Counted from the stretch's first letter, positions 37,101-44,823 are shown. The stretch is 64,000 bases of DNA from Cognatitamlana onchidii (GCF_004804355.1 NZ_SRWZ01000001.1:620001-684000), one strand, 5' to 3'. Made by a program: numbers and translations. The notes: generated by a model not told the origin, from the sequence alone.

Positions 37101-37498
37101 CCTCCCATTACCAAGCAACAAACTTTAGTTCTATACTCTTAAAAAATATCAATGGCGTGTCCTTTGAAATTCAAGAATTACCTATTGAAGCCCAGTTTAG
37201 CCCAACATTGAGCTTTATAACACATGATTTTAATGCCGATGGGTTTCAAGATGTTTTTGGAGTAGGTAATATCTATGAGGCCGAAGTAGAAACTATAAGA
37301 TACGACGCTTCAAAAGGCTATGTACTACTTAACAGGAATGGAACACAATTAGAATACCTAAACGATTCCAGCTATTTTAATAATAAGGAAACTAAAGCCA
37401 TTAAACAAGTTACTATAAATGGACAAACATACTTTGTGATACTAAATAAAAACAACACCTTAAGTTTTTTAAAACTTAATGCGCATAAGGCCTTATAA
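34187..37498 (+). CDS. Large FG-GAP/VCBS + ASPIC/UnbV repeat lipoprotein (CRTAC1-like)
   Basis: The 1103-residue surface lipoprotein (signal with lipobox FFNC) carries many integrin-alpha/FG-GAP repeats with Ca-binding loops, e.g. VGDVNNDGLDDLYF, DLNNDGWLDIYV, DLDNDGDLDLITNN, DIDNDGDLDLYVTSGG. An ASPIC/UnbV module lies near residues 505-590 (TFGIGCKVILYTNG, RGFQSAISSKLHFGLG, DSLQIIWPD). These proteins form beta-propellers and are common beside SusC/SusD pairs in flavobacteria; their role is unclear, with glycan or protein binding likely. It follows the kinase by 21 nt. Confidence 0.9.
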   Translation: MTSIKHNIPRIYYALVIPLTFCFFFNCTKAKESPLDKGTLFSLVHAEQSNITFSNNIKEDLYFNFLNYAYIYNGGGVAVGDVNNDGLDDLYFTSNQQSNALYINEGGFKFKDITSRAGVEDQGGWTTGVTMVDLNNDGWLDIYVCKSGSLKSHEQRKNKLFVNQKNGTFKEDAARFGLDHFGFSVQAYFFDFDTDGDLDMYLVNHRSDFQNNTVINPAIQAQKEPYHSDQLFRNDNGYFKNITKVAGIENKAWGLSASIGDFNNDGLPDIFVANDFLEPDFLYINQGNGTFKDEALKHFNHISANSMGSDFADINNDLKSDLVVLDMLAEDHIRSKENMASMSTSNFNLLVEQGYHHQYMSNMLQLNNGDGSFSEIGQLAGIAKTDWSWAPLIADFNNDGFKDIFVTNGIEHDLSNQDFRNQMRTNIRNRKKVSLEEAIGMMPSEKLSNYIFGNTGALGFVNQTVNWGLNRKVNSCGAVYADLDNDGDLDLITNNQSDVASIYQNNTHGNHLSITLNGPKTNTFGIGCKVILYTNGSGQSKTAYASRGFQSAISSKLHFGLGNQEAIDSLQIIWPDKKSQTILKPAINTRLVISHANSKPDMTIDPKRASLFETVSAESLGINIKQKENNFDDFKLQLLLPQKQSEKSSAIAIGDINNDGLDDLFIGNARGATAGLFTQDQAGMFHATNISLFESHKDFEDTDAALVDIDNDGDLDLYVTSGGYEVPIENNLLQDRLYKNDGTGKFSLTKLPKRFMNTKKVVFADWDQDGDQDAFVAGGVIHGKYPLANPSLLLENKNGQFKDVSQEKGLDQQELIMPNDAIFTDFDNDGDLDLLIVGEWMQIVCYENDNNAFKIKQFPELQSFSGWCQTIQEFDYNHDGFKDYLIGNWGHNNKFHPSNKKPLHIYADYLDNNESFDVVLSKVSKTGDLLPVRGKECSSQQTPFINKKLKTYQAFANSTLPEIYGSKALDKASHYQATNFSSILLKNINGVSFEIQELPIEAQFSPTLSFITHDFNADGFQDVFGVGNIYEAEVETIRYDASKGYVLLNRNGTQLEYLNDSSYFNNKETKAIKQVTINGQTYFVILNKNNTLSFLKLNAHKAL

Positions 37499-37499
37499 T

Positions 37500-37832
37500 A
37501 TGATTGAAACCTTAGAAAGACACATGCCAATGGCAATTAATGAAGCAACCAAGATTACAGAAACTTTAAAAGAATCACTTGCCAGTATCGCACAATACAG
37601 GCAATTCCTAAATTGGATGAGTGCCGATTTTGAATTATACCTTCAAGATTACGACAAAGACTTAACTATTTACTTCCCCGGAGGAGCCATATGCATTCAG
37701 CAAAAAGAAAACATACAAAGCGACTTTATAAATTTTGAAATTCACATTTCGAGTAAACACAAAAAGACCTTCGATAGCCATAAAAGCAGGGTCCTTTTAG
37801 TCTTAAATCATTTTAAATTTTTCTGCCAATAA
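37500..37832 (+). CDS. Small hypothetical protein at the end of the GlcNAc operon
   Basis: The protein of 110 residues starts MIETLERHMPMAINEATKIT. The first half is helical and charged, the second half has strands (KDLTIYFPGGAICIQ, FINFEIHISSKHKKTFDSH). There is no signal peptide or membrane segment. No family was recognised. The ATG at 37500 lies 1 nt after the stop of the large lipoprotein gene, so it is probably co-transcribed and translationally coupled. An earlier in-frame start at 37479 would overlap the upstream gene. Confidence 0.65.
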   Translation: MIETLERHMPMAINEATKITETLKESLASIAQYRQFLNWMSADFELYLQDYDKDLTIYFPGGAICIQQKENIQSDFINFEIHISSKHKKTFDSHKSRVLLVLNHFKFFCQ

Positions 37833-38257
37833 TATTGAAAAAAAAGAGTCACAATCTCTTGCAACTCTCGTTTATAAAAAGCATGCATTTACCAGCAAAC
37901 TCTTTTTTGATTAATAGCAATTATAAGACACCTTAATTGAGAAAAAGTCACCAATGCTTCGGCAGATCCTTTAACGCAAAAATAAAAGTTTTAGAAGTCA
38001 ATATAGAGGCGTGAAAAACACCGAATTCTTCTTATTTAGATTAACACAAATTTTTGCATAAACACAACATTTGGGCTTGATCCATCCAAAGTCACAGTAG
38101 TTAAAAAAAAGCTGTAAAAACAAAAAAGCTTCACAATTTTCAATTAAGAAAAAAGGAAAGCTTTCCGTTATATTGTTAAGTTAAACTAGATATAACTAAT
38201 TCATGAGGTTATTTGATTATTTACACTTTTAAGTCCCAATATACCTTAAAAATATAT
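37833..38257. other. 425-bp intergenic region with repeat copy 1
   Basis: After the GlcNAc operon, AAAAAAGAGT near 37843 and ACTCTTTTTT near 37900 could pair over a long loop and end the operon, but this is weak. The region then holds the left copy of a direct repeat (38058-38166). No open frame with coding character was found. Confidence 0.4.
38058..38166 (+). repeat. Direct repeat, left copy (109 bp)
   Basis: This segment is nearly identical to 40255-40359. It differs by one extra G in the GGG run, a 4-nt ATCC insertion and a 1-nt change in an A run. It starts ATAAACACAACATTTGG and ends at the 12-bp palindrome GGAAAGCTTTCC. Outside these limits the two sites are unrelated. The two copies bracket two secreted-protein genes. 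Confidence 0.88.
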
Positions 38258-38875
38258 CTATCCGTACATAGGAGGATCTTCATCATTACCGTCATCACTG
38301 TTACAATCGGTTAAATCTACTTCAAAATACATTGCCCAACTATTACCCCCAAAATCTTTGCCTTCGGCCCAAGCAGTTTCTTCAGATGGTCCATCTACTT
38401 CAGCATGTCCAGCAAAACATAATTCACCTGTTATTTCTCCTATATCTATAGTGTAAGTTACTTGTGTCGTACCATCTTCATGTTCACTTGCATAATCAAA
38501 ATGACCTATTTTAGGATTGTTAGCTCCTGTAGTAGGAAAACTATCTTCTTCACAACTAGTAATATGTAAATGCGTAGCATTTAAAACCCAATCACCAGTT
38601 GTATTGTAAGTCACTGTTAAAATATCACCATCAACATCTATAGTAACTGTTCCAATGTCATAATGCTGTCCTGCAATTAAACTAACTGAATGACAATGTT
38701 CATCCGATGTATTATCAGAAGAGCTATCACTTTCCTCAAGGTCAAAATCTTTATTTTTTTTGGATGATCTTTTCTCCGTTAATGTTTGACTTTCAGATTG
38801 TTCTAAATTCTCAATATTACATCCAAAAATTAATACGCACAAACTCAAAAGAGATAATTTTGCTATATTTTTCAT
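38258..38875 (-). CDS. Acidic lipoprotein of unknown function
   Basis: The 205-residue protein has a lipoprotein signal (lipobox IFGC), then a Ser/Asp/Glu-rich low-complexity linker (DFDLEESDSSSDNTSDE), then a beta-rich domain (AGQHYDIGTVTIDVDGDILT, TTGDWVLNATHLHIT). It ends ETAWAEGKDFGGNSWAMYFE and an acidic tail with DPPMYG. The WAEG...NWAMYF end resembles a secreted-domain type I have seen in Bacteroidota proteins, with no known function. It lies between the two copies of the direct repeat with the DUF4382 gene. Confidence 0.7.
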   Translation of the reverse strand: MKNIAKLSLLSLCVLIFGCNIENLEQSESQTLTEKRSSKKNKDFDLEESDSSSDNTSDEHCHSVSLIAGQHYDIGTVTIDVDGDILTVTYNTTGDWVLNATHLHITSCEEDSFPTTGANNPKIGHFDYASEHEDGTTQVTYTIDIGEITGELCFAGHAEVDGPSEETAWAEGKDFGGNSWAMYFEVDLTDCNSDDGNDEDPPMYG

Positions 38876-39004
38876 AACATTTTATTAAGTAGGTTATCAA
38901 TTCAAATATAGCCTTAATCAGACAATACGTAAAATATTTTCGTTGAAAAGCAGCTGTTCTTACAAAAAAGAAAGTTAAATATTACAAAACAAAATTAACT
39001 CCAT

Positions 39005-39031
39005 AAAAAACCCACTCGTATAGAATGGGCT
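39005..39031 (-). terminator. Terminator after the DUF4382 gene
   Basis: On the minus strand GCCCATTC and GAGTGGGT arms form an imperfect stem followed by TTTTTT. It lies 33 nt after the DUF4382 stop codon. Confidence 0.75.
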
Positions 39032-39063
39032 TGATTTTTAGCTAGTTCTCTTTTAACCTTAAC

Positions 39064-39897
39064 TTACTCTAATTCTAATATTATATTTTCCAAAACTTCT
39101 ACATTACCAACTGTAACGGTTATTTCTGTTGATGTAAAATCTAAATAACCTTCTTTTGTGATTTTTAGGGTATAAGTTCCTGCTTCTAATCCTTGTACTA
39201 CAAAGTTTCCATTTTCATCAGTTAATGTATCTTTAACTAAAACATCATCTGTAGAATAAACTTCTACTATTTGATTAATTATTGGTGTTTCAACCTCTTC
39301 TACAATTTCAATTACCTTAGCGCTTATAGAACCAGAACTAATTTCTGCATTTACTTTAATTACAGGTTTCAGAATATACTTCCCAGAGTTACCAGCTTTA
39401 ACGATAGATTTTTGTACATCCCAATCCAAGATAAATGAATACACAAATCCTGCTTCTAATTCTTCATCTAAATTAAGTTTTAACCCAGATTGCTGTGCAC
39501 TAGGAGTGTCCAAAGGTATAAGCTCTTCTTCCCCCTCAATTTTTAAAGTATTATTATCACTTAAAACAAGTCTTACTTGCTTTAAAATACCAACAGGTAC
39601 AACTTCATTTGCAAGTAATAGACTATTACCTGCAATAAGCTCTGTAATATCAACATTTATAGGAAATTCTCCTTCTGGTGTAAAACTCTGCCATCCTTCA
39701 TCTTCATTAGACTGGTATTGAATATCTATTATTTCAACATTCACTTCTTCATAATCCCCTGGTTCATCAACTAACTTTAGTTGAACTCTAGCTGTTTCAT
39801 TTGTTTCACTACTATTATTATCCTCACAGTTCACAAATAGCAACGCTATTAAAATAAATGTAGTAAATAGTATTGATTTTAAAAACTTCACACTCAT
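39064..39897 (-). CDS. DUF4382 lipoprotein with carboxypeptidase-like regulatory domain
   Basis: The 277-residue protein has a lipoprotein-like signal (LIALLFVNCEDN, lipobox VNC). A DUF4382 domain follows (RVQLKLVDEPGDYEEVNVEI, GILKQVRLVLSDNNTLKIEG, LDEELEAGFVYSFILDWDV). Residues about 190-277 are a CarboxypepD-reg-like sandwich (VDTLTDENGNFVVQGLEAGTY-type pattern, TLKITKEGYLDF). It is probably an outer-membrane-anchored surface protein of unknown role. The gene has its own terminator and lies within the repeat-bracketed segment. Confidence 0.8.
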   Translation of the reverse strand: MSVKFLKSILFTTFILIALLFVNCEDNNSSETNETARVQLKLVDEPGDYEEVNVEIIDIQYQSNEDEGWQSFTPEGEFPINVDITELIAGNSLLLANEVVPVGILKQVRLVLSDNNTLKIEGEEELIPLDTPSAQQSGLKLNLDEELEAGFVYSFILDWDVQKSIVKAGNSGKYILKPVIKVNAEISSGSISAKVIEIVEEVETPIINQIVEVYSTDDVLVKDTLTDENGNFVVQGLEAGTYTLKITKEGYLDFTSTEITVTVGNVEVLENIILELE

Positions 39898-40041
39898 AAC
39901 TTTCTATTTTACAGGTTTTAACAAAAATAATGTTTGATTTAAAGATATACGCGTATAGTACCTCTATTTGGTGTAATTTATTGCTATATTTTCGTTGAAA
40001 TGCACAGCGTAGATTTCATAAAAAAGGCTAACCACTATCTT

Positions 40042-40287
40042 TCAATTTATTAACCTCCAGACTAATCCTCTCTTCCTCAACCTTCCATAACTTTCCTGCG
40101 TAGTCTGTAATTTGCTATAACCCAATAGCCTACTCACAACTTCCGTTAGCACATTATTGTACAACAATACAGCACTAGCAAAAGTCTTTCTTGCAATACG
40201 ATGGGTTAAGTTAAACTCAATACCAACTAAATCACCTATCTCTTTTAAATAAGGATAAACACAACATTTGGCTTGATCCAAAGTCAC
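40042..40287 (-). pseudogene. Tyrosine recombinase/integrase C-terminal remnant
   Basis: Residues YLKEIGDLVGIEFNLTHRIA, ARKTFASAVLLYNN, VSRLLGYSKLQTTQESYGR match the last third of Bacteroidota tyrosine recombinases. The catalytic Arg (ARKTF) and Tyr (QESYG) are kept. Two histidines are lost: the box II HxAR site reads RIAR and the LLGH site reads LLGY. The N-terminal two thirds is missing; homology stops at 40254, exactly where the 105-bp repeat begins, and the first 11 residues of the open frame are encoded by the repeat. It lies about 190 bp from the 3' end of tRNA-Asp, a usual integration site. It is a decayed relic, not an active enzyme. Confidence 0.8.
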
Positions 40288-40359
40288 AGTAGTTAAAAAA
40301 ATAGCTGTAAAAACAAAAAAGCTTCACAATTTTCAATTAAGAAAAAAGGAAAGCTTTCC
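40255..40359 (+). repeat. Direct repeat, right copy (105 bp)
   Basis: This is the second copy of the repeat at 38058-38166. Its left edge cuts the integrase relic and it ends at the palindrome GGAAAGCTTTCC. The tRNA-Asp 3' end is 117 bp to the right and is not part of the repeat. Confidence 0.88.
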
Positions 40360-40475
40360 ATTGGATACCAAATTGCTTTGGTAACTACATCCTAGATTTC
40401 TCTAGGAACAACACAACTTCTTGTAATTGCCAAAAAAAGCCCTAATTTCTCAGAGCTTTTTGTTGCAATTTTTTG

Positions 40476-40549
40476 CGGTCTGGACGGGACTCGAACCCGC
40501 GACCTTCGCCGTGACAGGGCGACATTCTAACCAACTGAACTACCAGACC
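40476..40549 (-). tRNA. tRNA-Asp (anticodon GTC)
   Basis: The 74-nt cloverleaf on the minus strand has acceptor arms GGTCTGG and CCAGACC, D-loop AGTTCAGTTGGTTAGAAT, anticodon stem-loop CGCCCTGTCACGGCG with GTC, and T-loop GGGTTCGAGTCCC. The discriminator base is G, as expected for tRNA-Asp. CCA is not encoded. It has a consensus promoter 19 nt upstream. An open frame on the opposite strand across it is an artefact. Confidence 0.97.
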
Positions 40550-40567
40550 GTTGCATTATTGCGGTTG

Positions 40568-40598
40568 CAAATATACACGCCTTTTTTAATATCTCAAA
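40568..40598 (-). promoter_or_regulatory. Promoter of tRNA-Asp
   Basis: On the minus strand TTTG (40598-40595), a 19-nt spacer and TATATTTG (40575-40568) exactly match the Bacteroidota -33/-7 consensus. The mature tRNA starts 18 nt further on. Confidence 0.88.
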
Positions 40599-40629
40599 CC
40601 TTTTATTAGCTTTTTTTGTGTTTTTTTTA

Positions 40630-41559
40630 CTAAGCAAATTTTTGTCGCTCTATCATATACGCTGTGAGGATGTTATTAAAATCTTGATTAATATCAGCCT
40701 CCACATATTTTATCTTGTACTGTGCACATTTTAAACGCAACGTATTAAAATAGTCAGCAACCGCTTTACTATAGTTTTCTTTAATCGATTCTGAATATAA
40801 GTTTATATACTCCCCCGTTTCAACATCAATAAACCGTTTTGGCGTATTATCAAAATCAAACTTCAATTCTTTAGATTTATCAAAAACATGAAATAATATA
40901 ACCTCATGCTTATTATACTTTAAATGCCTTAAAGCCTCGAAAAGGGTCTCAGGGTTTTCAGATGTTTGAAACATATCTGTAAACAAAAAAATTAAAGAAC
41001 GTCTATGTATCTTTTCGGCAATTTCATGTAAAAACTTGTAGGTTTCTGTTTGCTTGCTTTTAGGCTTGGATACCACGGCATCACTTAAATGACTTAGTAA
41101 CATTTGGTGATGACGCTCACTACCCTTTTCAGGCGCATAGTAATCATACGCATTACTGTATATGCTAAGCCCTACAGCATCCCGTTGTCGTTTTAAAATT
41201 TGCATAAGCGAAGCCGCGGCCAAGGCCGAAAATGCTACCTTATTTAATTTATCAATAGAAAATGTATTGAGCAAGGGATAATGCATAGAACTACTATTAT
41301 CTAAGATTATATGGCAACGTAAATTAGTTTCATCATCATAACGCTTAGTGTATAGTTTATCTGTTTTAGCAAATAATTTCCAATCAATATGGCGGGTACT
41401 TTCGCCTTGGTTATAAATTTTGTGTTCGGCAAACTCTGCTGAAAACCCATGAAACGGACTTTTATGCATCCCTGCAATAAACCCTTCTACCACCTGTTTT
41501 GCAAGTAACTCTAGATTTTTAAAGCCTTCAGCCTTATTCAGTTCATGTCTTAAATTCAT
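40630..41559 (-). CDS. DUF58 domain-containing (MoxR-associated-type) protein
   Basis: The 309-residue protein has the DUF58 core: GMHKSPFHGFSAEFAEHKIY, then STRHIDWKLFAKTDKLYTKR, and a vWA-like start IILDNSSSMHY (MIDAS-like DxSxS). LIFLFTDMFQ continues the fold. These proteins usually partner a MoxR AAA ATPase and act in envelope or enzyme maturation; no moxR is next to it here. The ATG overlaps the M1 peptidase stop by 4 nt, so the two are one transcription unit. Confidence 0.9.
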   Translation of the reverse strand: MNLRHELNKAEGFKNLELLAKQVVEGFIAGMHKSPFHGFSAEFAEHKIYNQGESTRHIDWKLFAKTDKLYTKRYDDETNLRCHIILDNSSSMHYPLLNTFSIDKLNKVAFSALAAASLMQILKRQRDAVGLSIYSNAYDYYAPEKGSERHHQMLLSHLSDAVVSKPKSKQTETYKFLHEIAEKIHRRSLIFLFTDMFQTSENPETLFEALRHLKYNKHEVILFHVFDKSKELKFDFDNTPKRFIDVETGEYINLYSESIKENYSKAVADYFNTLRLKCAQYKIKYVEADINQDFNNILTAYMIERQKFA

Positions 41560-44126
41560 GGATATTTTAATCTAATACGTTTTGCTCTGTATATGCCATT
41601 AGAAGCCTGTAAAATTTTATTTTTTAAAACCGTTGGATAATCTGGATGATCAGCTAAAAACTGTTCTAAAATTTGATATGCATATTCTGAAGAATAATTT
41701 CCAAGTGTGGCGTTAAGCCATGATTTTGGAAAAAAAATGTCTCCAGTAATTTGAATGTCTTCAAGCAAATCTAAATAAAATCTTAAATGCTTTTGAGCTG
41801 CCTCTTGACGCAACGGATGATTGATATAATATAGCGCGGTTGAAACCCAGCTTTCTTTTTCTCTATTTCCAGAATCTTTGAGAGACATCACAAAATCATC
41901 TCGCACCTGATTGCTTTGAGATAATGACGGCATTAAAAATGCAAATCGCTTCTTTCTATCTGGATTTGAAATATCATTTAAGGCTTTTTCTAAAATTGTA
42001 TTTGAATGCGGATGGTTATAAATAGCCAAGGTTGCCGCCAAATTAGTAAGATCAAATGCATTTAAATGCAGTCCTTTTATTGGCTTGGTTTTACTCCAAA
42101 TATCATATAAATTACTTAGGCCCTCCTTTGAATATGCAATACTTTTATACAGCCCAAAAAGGGTTTTCTTATAACTTGGTGATAAGTCTTCACTTATGAG
42201 TTGTTGGTAAATTACGCCTTCTATATCGCTTTGCATAGCAGTACGCTGCTCACTTGATATAAAATTCCAAAATACAGACACAATTCGGCTTCTAATAATA
42301 CCTAAAACCAATTCTTCCTTTTCAGAAGTAAGGCCTTCTAAAAAAACATCAAGTGCATCTCTAGGGTTTACATGGGCGGTAAGAACATTTTCATATAAAT
42401 TAATATAGGCATAACCTCTAGCAACATCGTCATCTAAATGAGGAATATCTTCTATATTTAAATGCTTCATGGGGAATACACCATAACCAAAAGCATCATA
42501 ATTATAAATAATAGATTCTGGTTTTTCCCAGCCTATCAAATGTGTTATATCATTTTCTTGAGAGCTAATTTTTATTGGAACAACCGCTGTACTATCTTTA
42601 TATACTAAGCCTATTTTAAATTTTTGAGGCCAAATATTATGACTACCATCTTCTGCCTTTTGAGAAATATTAAAATGCTTAATAGTATTATCTTGATAAA
42701 CTATAGAATCTAAAATAAGTGGCCTACCTGGTTTATTTACCCAAACGGCACTCCATTGTTTTAAATCTTCAGGGATTTCTTCATCAAGAATGGCAACTAA
42801 GTCTTCCCAATCGGCATTGTCATTAGCAAAGGTTTTTATATAGTTACGCATGCCATGTCTAAACCCTTCCTTTCCTACTAAAGCCTCCAATTGCCTCATC
42901 ATAATGGGTGCTTTATTATAGATAATACGACCGTATAAAGTACCTGCATTCTTGAGGTTATCAAGAGGTTGCTTTATTGGGGTTGCGCCCGTAGTTCTAT
43001 CTTCACTATAAGCGCTTCCATAATGATCTGACATGAAATTAAGCCCATGATTTATTTCAGGAAACGATTGGCTGGTCACTTTATCTGCTAAAAAATTGGC
43101 AAAAACTTCTTTTAGCCACACGTCATCAAACCATCTCATAGTGACCAAGTCACCAAACCACATATGAGCGGTTTCATGAGCTATTAATCGAGCTCTATTG
43201 AGCTCTTGGTTTTGAGTAGCATTACTATCTAGAAACAGTGAAGATTGCCGGTATTGAATAGCGCCAACATGTTCCATACCACCATATTGAAATCCAGGAA
43301 TAACAGCAAAATCAAGCTTCTGAAAAGGAAATTTATACTTGGTATAGCTTTCCAGAAATACCAGAGACTCATGGTGTAACTTAAAAATGGTATCTGTACT
43401 AGCCTCTAACCTATCTTTATTATCTTCCCTGTATAGCATGGTCATGTTTAAACCTTCTATTTGTTGGTTAGTTCGTTTAAAATCACCAACCACAAAAGAG
43501 AACAAATAGGTACTCATTTTATCAGACTTCTTAAACTGATATTGGGTGAAATCCCCTTGATTTTCAAATTTATCTAAGTGTGCACCGCACATAACTTCCC
43601 AATGTTTTGGTGCTGTAATATTTAAAACATACTGCGCCTTTATATTGGGTTGATCAAAGCAAGGAAACAAGGTACTTGCCCTATCTGGCACCAATAGGGT
43701 ATATAAATAATCATCGTTTCTATTTAATGATAATTCGCCAGCATTAAAGGTTACAGCAATATTATTATGCCCTAATTTCAAATAATCTTGAGGAATAATG
43801 AGATGCTCTTCTCTATGATCAATGGCAACTATTTCATCATTTACTACAACACTCTTTAAAAGCTTACTACTGGCGTTAAAATCTAAATACAGAGGATAGT
43901 CTAAATCCTTAATTTGCAATTGTAACTTTAATTGTGCTGGTATAGGCTCATCTTTCTTTTCAGGAATGTTGAATGATAAATCATAAACCACACTATCTAC
44001 CTGTTGCTTTCTATAGTTAGCCATATCTAATGATATACCTGAACTCAACAAAGACACAGGCTCTTGTTTTTTATTACAAGACGTAATAAAGACCACAAGT
44101 ACTAATAAGCTAATAAGTTTTTGCAT
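41556..44126 (-). CDS. M1-family aminopeptidase lipoprotein
   Basis: The protein of 856 residues starts MQKLISLLVLVVFITSCNKK, a lipoprotein signal. The catalytic domain has GGMEHVGAIQYR (GAMEN-like exopeptidase motif, here GGMEH) and HETAHMWFGDLVTMRWFDD, the HExxH zinc site, with the third ligand Glu in WLKEVFANF 18 residues on. A HEAT-like C-terminal region follows. It cleaves N-terminal residues from peptides, probably in the periplasm or on the outer membrane. The ATG at 44126 is preferred over 44159, which would put a non-lipoprotein leader in front. Confidence 0.93.
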   Translation of the reverse strand: MQKLISLLVLVVFITSCNKKQEPVSLLSSGISLDMANYRKQQVDSVVYDLSFNIPEKKDEPIPAQLKLQLQIKDLDYPLYLDFNASSKLLKSVVVNDEIVAIDHREEHLIIPQDYLKLGHNNIAVTFNAGELSLNRNDDYLYTLLVPDRASTLFPCFDQPNIKAQYVLNITAPKHWEVMCGAHLDKFENQGDFTQYQFKKSDKMSTYLFSFVVGDFKRTNQQIEGLNMTMLYREDNKDRLEASTDTIFKLHHESLVFLESYTKYKFPFQKLDFAVIPGFQYGGMEHVGAIQYRQSSLFLDSNATQNQELNRARLIAHETAHMWFGDLVTMRWFDDVWLKEVFANFLADKVTSQSFPEINHGLNFMSDHYGSAYSEDRTTGATPIKQPLDNLKNAGTLYGRIIYNKAPIMMRQLEALVGKEGFRHGMRNYIKTFANDNADWEDLVAILDEEIPEDLKQWSAVWVNKPGRPLILDSIVYQDNTIKHFNISQKAEDGSHNIWPQKFKIGLVYKDSTAVVPIKISSQENDITHLIGWEKPESIIYNYDAFGYGVFPMKHLNIEDIPHLDDDVARGYAYINLYENVLTAHVNPRDALDVFLEGLTSEKEELVLGIIRSRIVSVFWNFISSEQRTAMQSDIEGVIYQQLISEDLSPSYKKTLFGLYKSIAYSKEGLSNLYDIWSKTKPIKGLHLNAFDLTNLAATLAIYNHPHSNTILEKALNDISNPDRKKRFAFLMPSLSQSNQVRDDFVMSLKDSGNREKESWVSTALYYINHPLRQEAAQKHLRFYLDLLEDIQITGDIFFPKSWLNATLGNYSSEYAYQILEQFLADHPDYPTVLKNKILQASNGIYRAKRIRLKYP

Positions 44127-44141
44127 AAGTGAAATGTTAAT

Positions 44142-44170
44142 AAAAACCCATATGTTCAATATGGGTTTTT
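44142..44170 (-). terminator. Terminator after clpP
   Basis: AAAAACCCATAT pairs with ATATGGGTTTTT around a 5-nt loop; both strands carry a T run. It lies 16 nt after the clpP stop and immediately before the M1 peptidase gene. Confidence 0.85.
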
Positions 44171-44185
44171 ATTATAAATATGTAT

Positions 44186-44725
44186 CTAAATCACAGCATC
44201 TACAATACCATAGGCAACAGATTCATCAGCACCCATCCAATGATCGCGATTAAAATCCTTCATTACTTTGTCAAAATCCTGCCCACAATTACTCGCTAAA
44301 ATTTTAGCACTTAATTCTTTGGTTTTAAGAATTTCTTGAGCTGTAATTTCAATATCACTTGCCTGTCCACGCGCCCCGCCACTTGGTTGATGAATCATGA
44401 CACGCGCATGTTGTTGAATAAAACGTTTGCCTTTTGTCCCTACAGACAACAAAATAGACCCCATAGAAGCAGCAAGTCCTGTACAAATTGTAGACACATC
44501 ACTGTTAAGTGATTTAATACAATCATAAATAGCAAAACCAGAAGTTACATAACCACCTGGACTATTTATATACAAATGAATATCTTCAGCACCTAAGGCA
44601 TCCAAATATAATAACCTGTCAATAACATGCTTAGCAGATTTATCATCTACTTGACCCCACAAAAACACTTTACGTTGTTCTATCAACTTACTATCAATGG
44701 CGTCTTGTATTTTTAATTTACTCAT
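44186..44725 (-). CDS. clpP: ClpP-family serine protease subunit (short paralogue)
   Basis: The 179-residue protein keeps the ClpP triad: Ser in GLAASMGSILL, His in VMIHQPSGG, and Asp in NRDHWMGADESVAYGIVDAV. The oxyanion region LYINSPGG is present. It is shorter than typical ClpP (about 200-220 residues) and lacks the N-terminal propeptide and the usual axial-loop sequence. It has no clpX or tig neighbour, so it is probably a second ClpP. Its own promoter region and terminator suggest a single-gene unit. Confidence 0.88.
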   Translation of the reverse strand: MSKLKIQDAIDSKLIEQRKVFLWGQVDDKSAKHVIDRLLYLDALGAEDIHLYINSPGGYVTSGFAIYDCIKSLNSDVSTICTGLAASMGSILLSVGTKGKRFIQQHARVMIHQPSGGARGQASDIEITAQEILKTKELSAKILASNCGQDFDKVMKDFNRDHWMGADESVAYGIVDAVI

Positions 44726-44771
44726 ATTTTTAATGTTTCTTTTTAGTTAACTCTTAGCATCTAAAAATAAA

Positions 44772-44800
44772 AAAAGGTTTGCCATAATGGCAAACCTTTT
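44772..44800 (-). terminator. Terminator after thioredoxin gene
   Basis: AAAAGGTTTGCCA pairs with TGGCAAACCTTTT around TAA; on the minus strand a T-rich tail follows. It lies 24 nt after the trxA stop. Confidence 0.9.
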
Positions 44801-44823
44801 CATTTTTCTTTTTCAATATACTT

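Noticed and set aside
40427-40609. Plus-strand open frame with LEPATFAVTGRHSNQLNYQ
   Set aside because: It is the complement of tRNA-Asp; this peptide is a well-known false gene over tRNA sequences.
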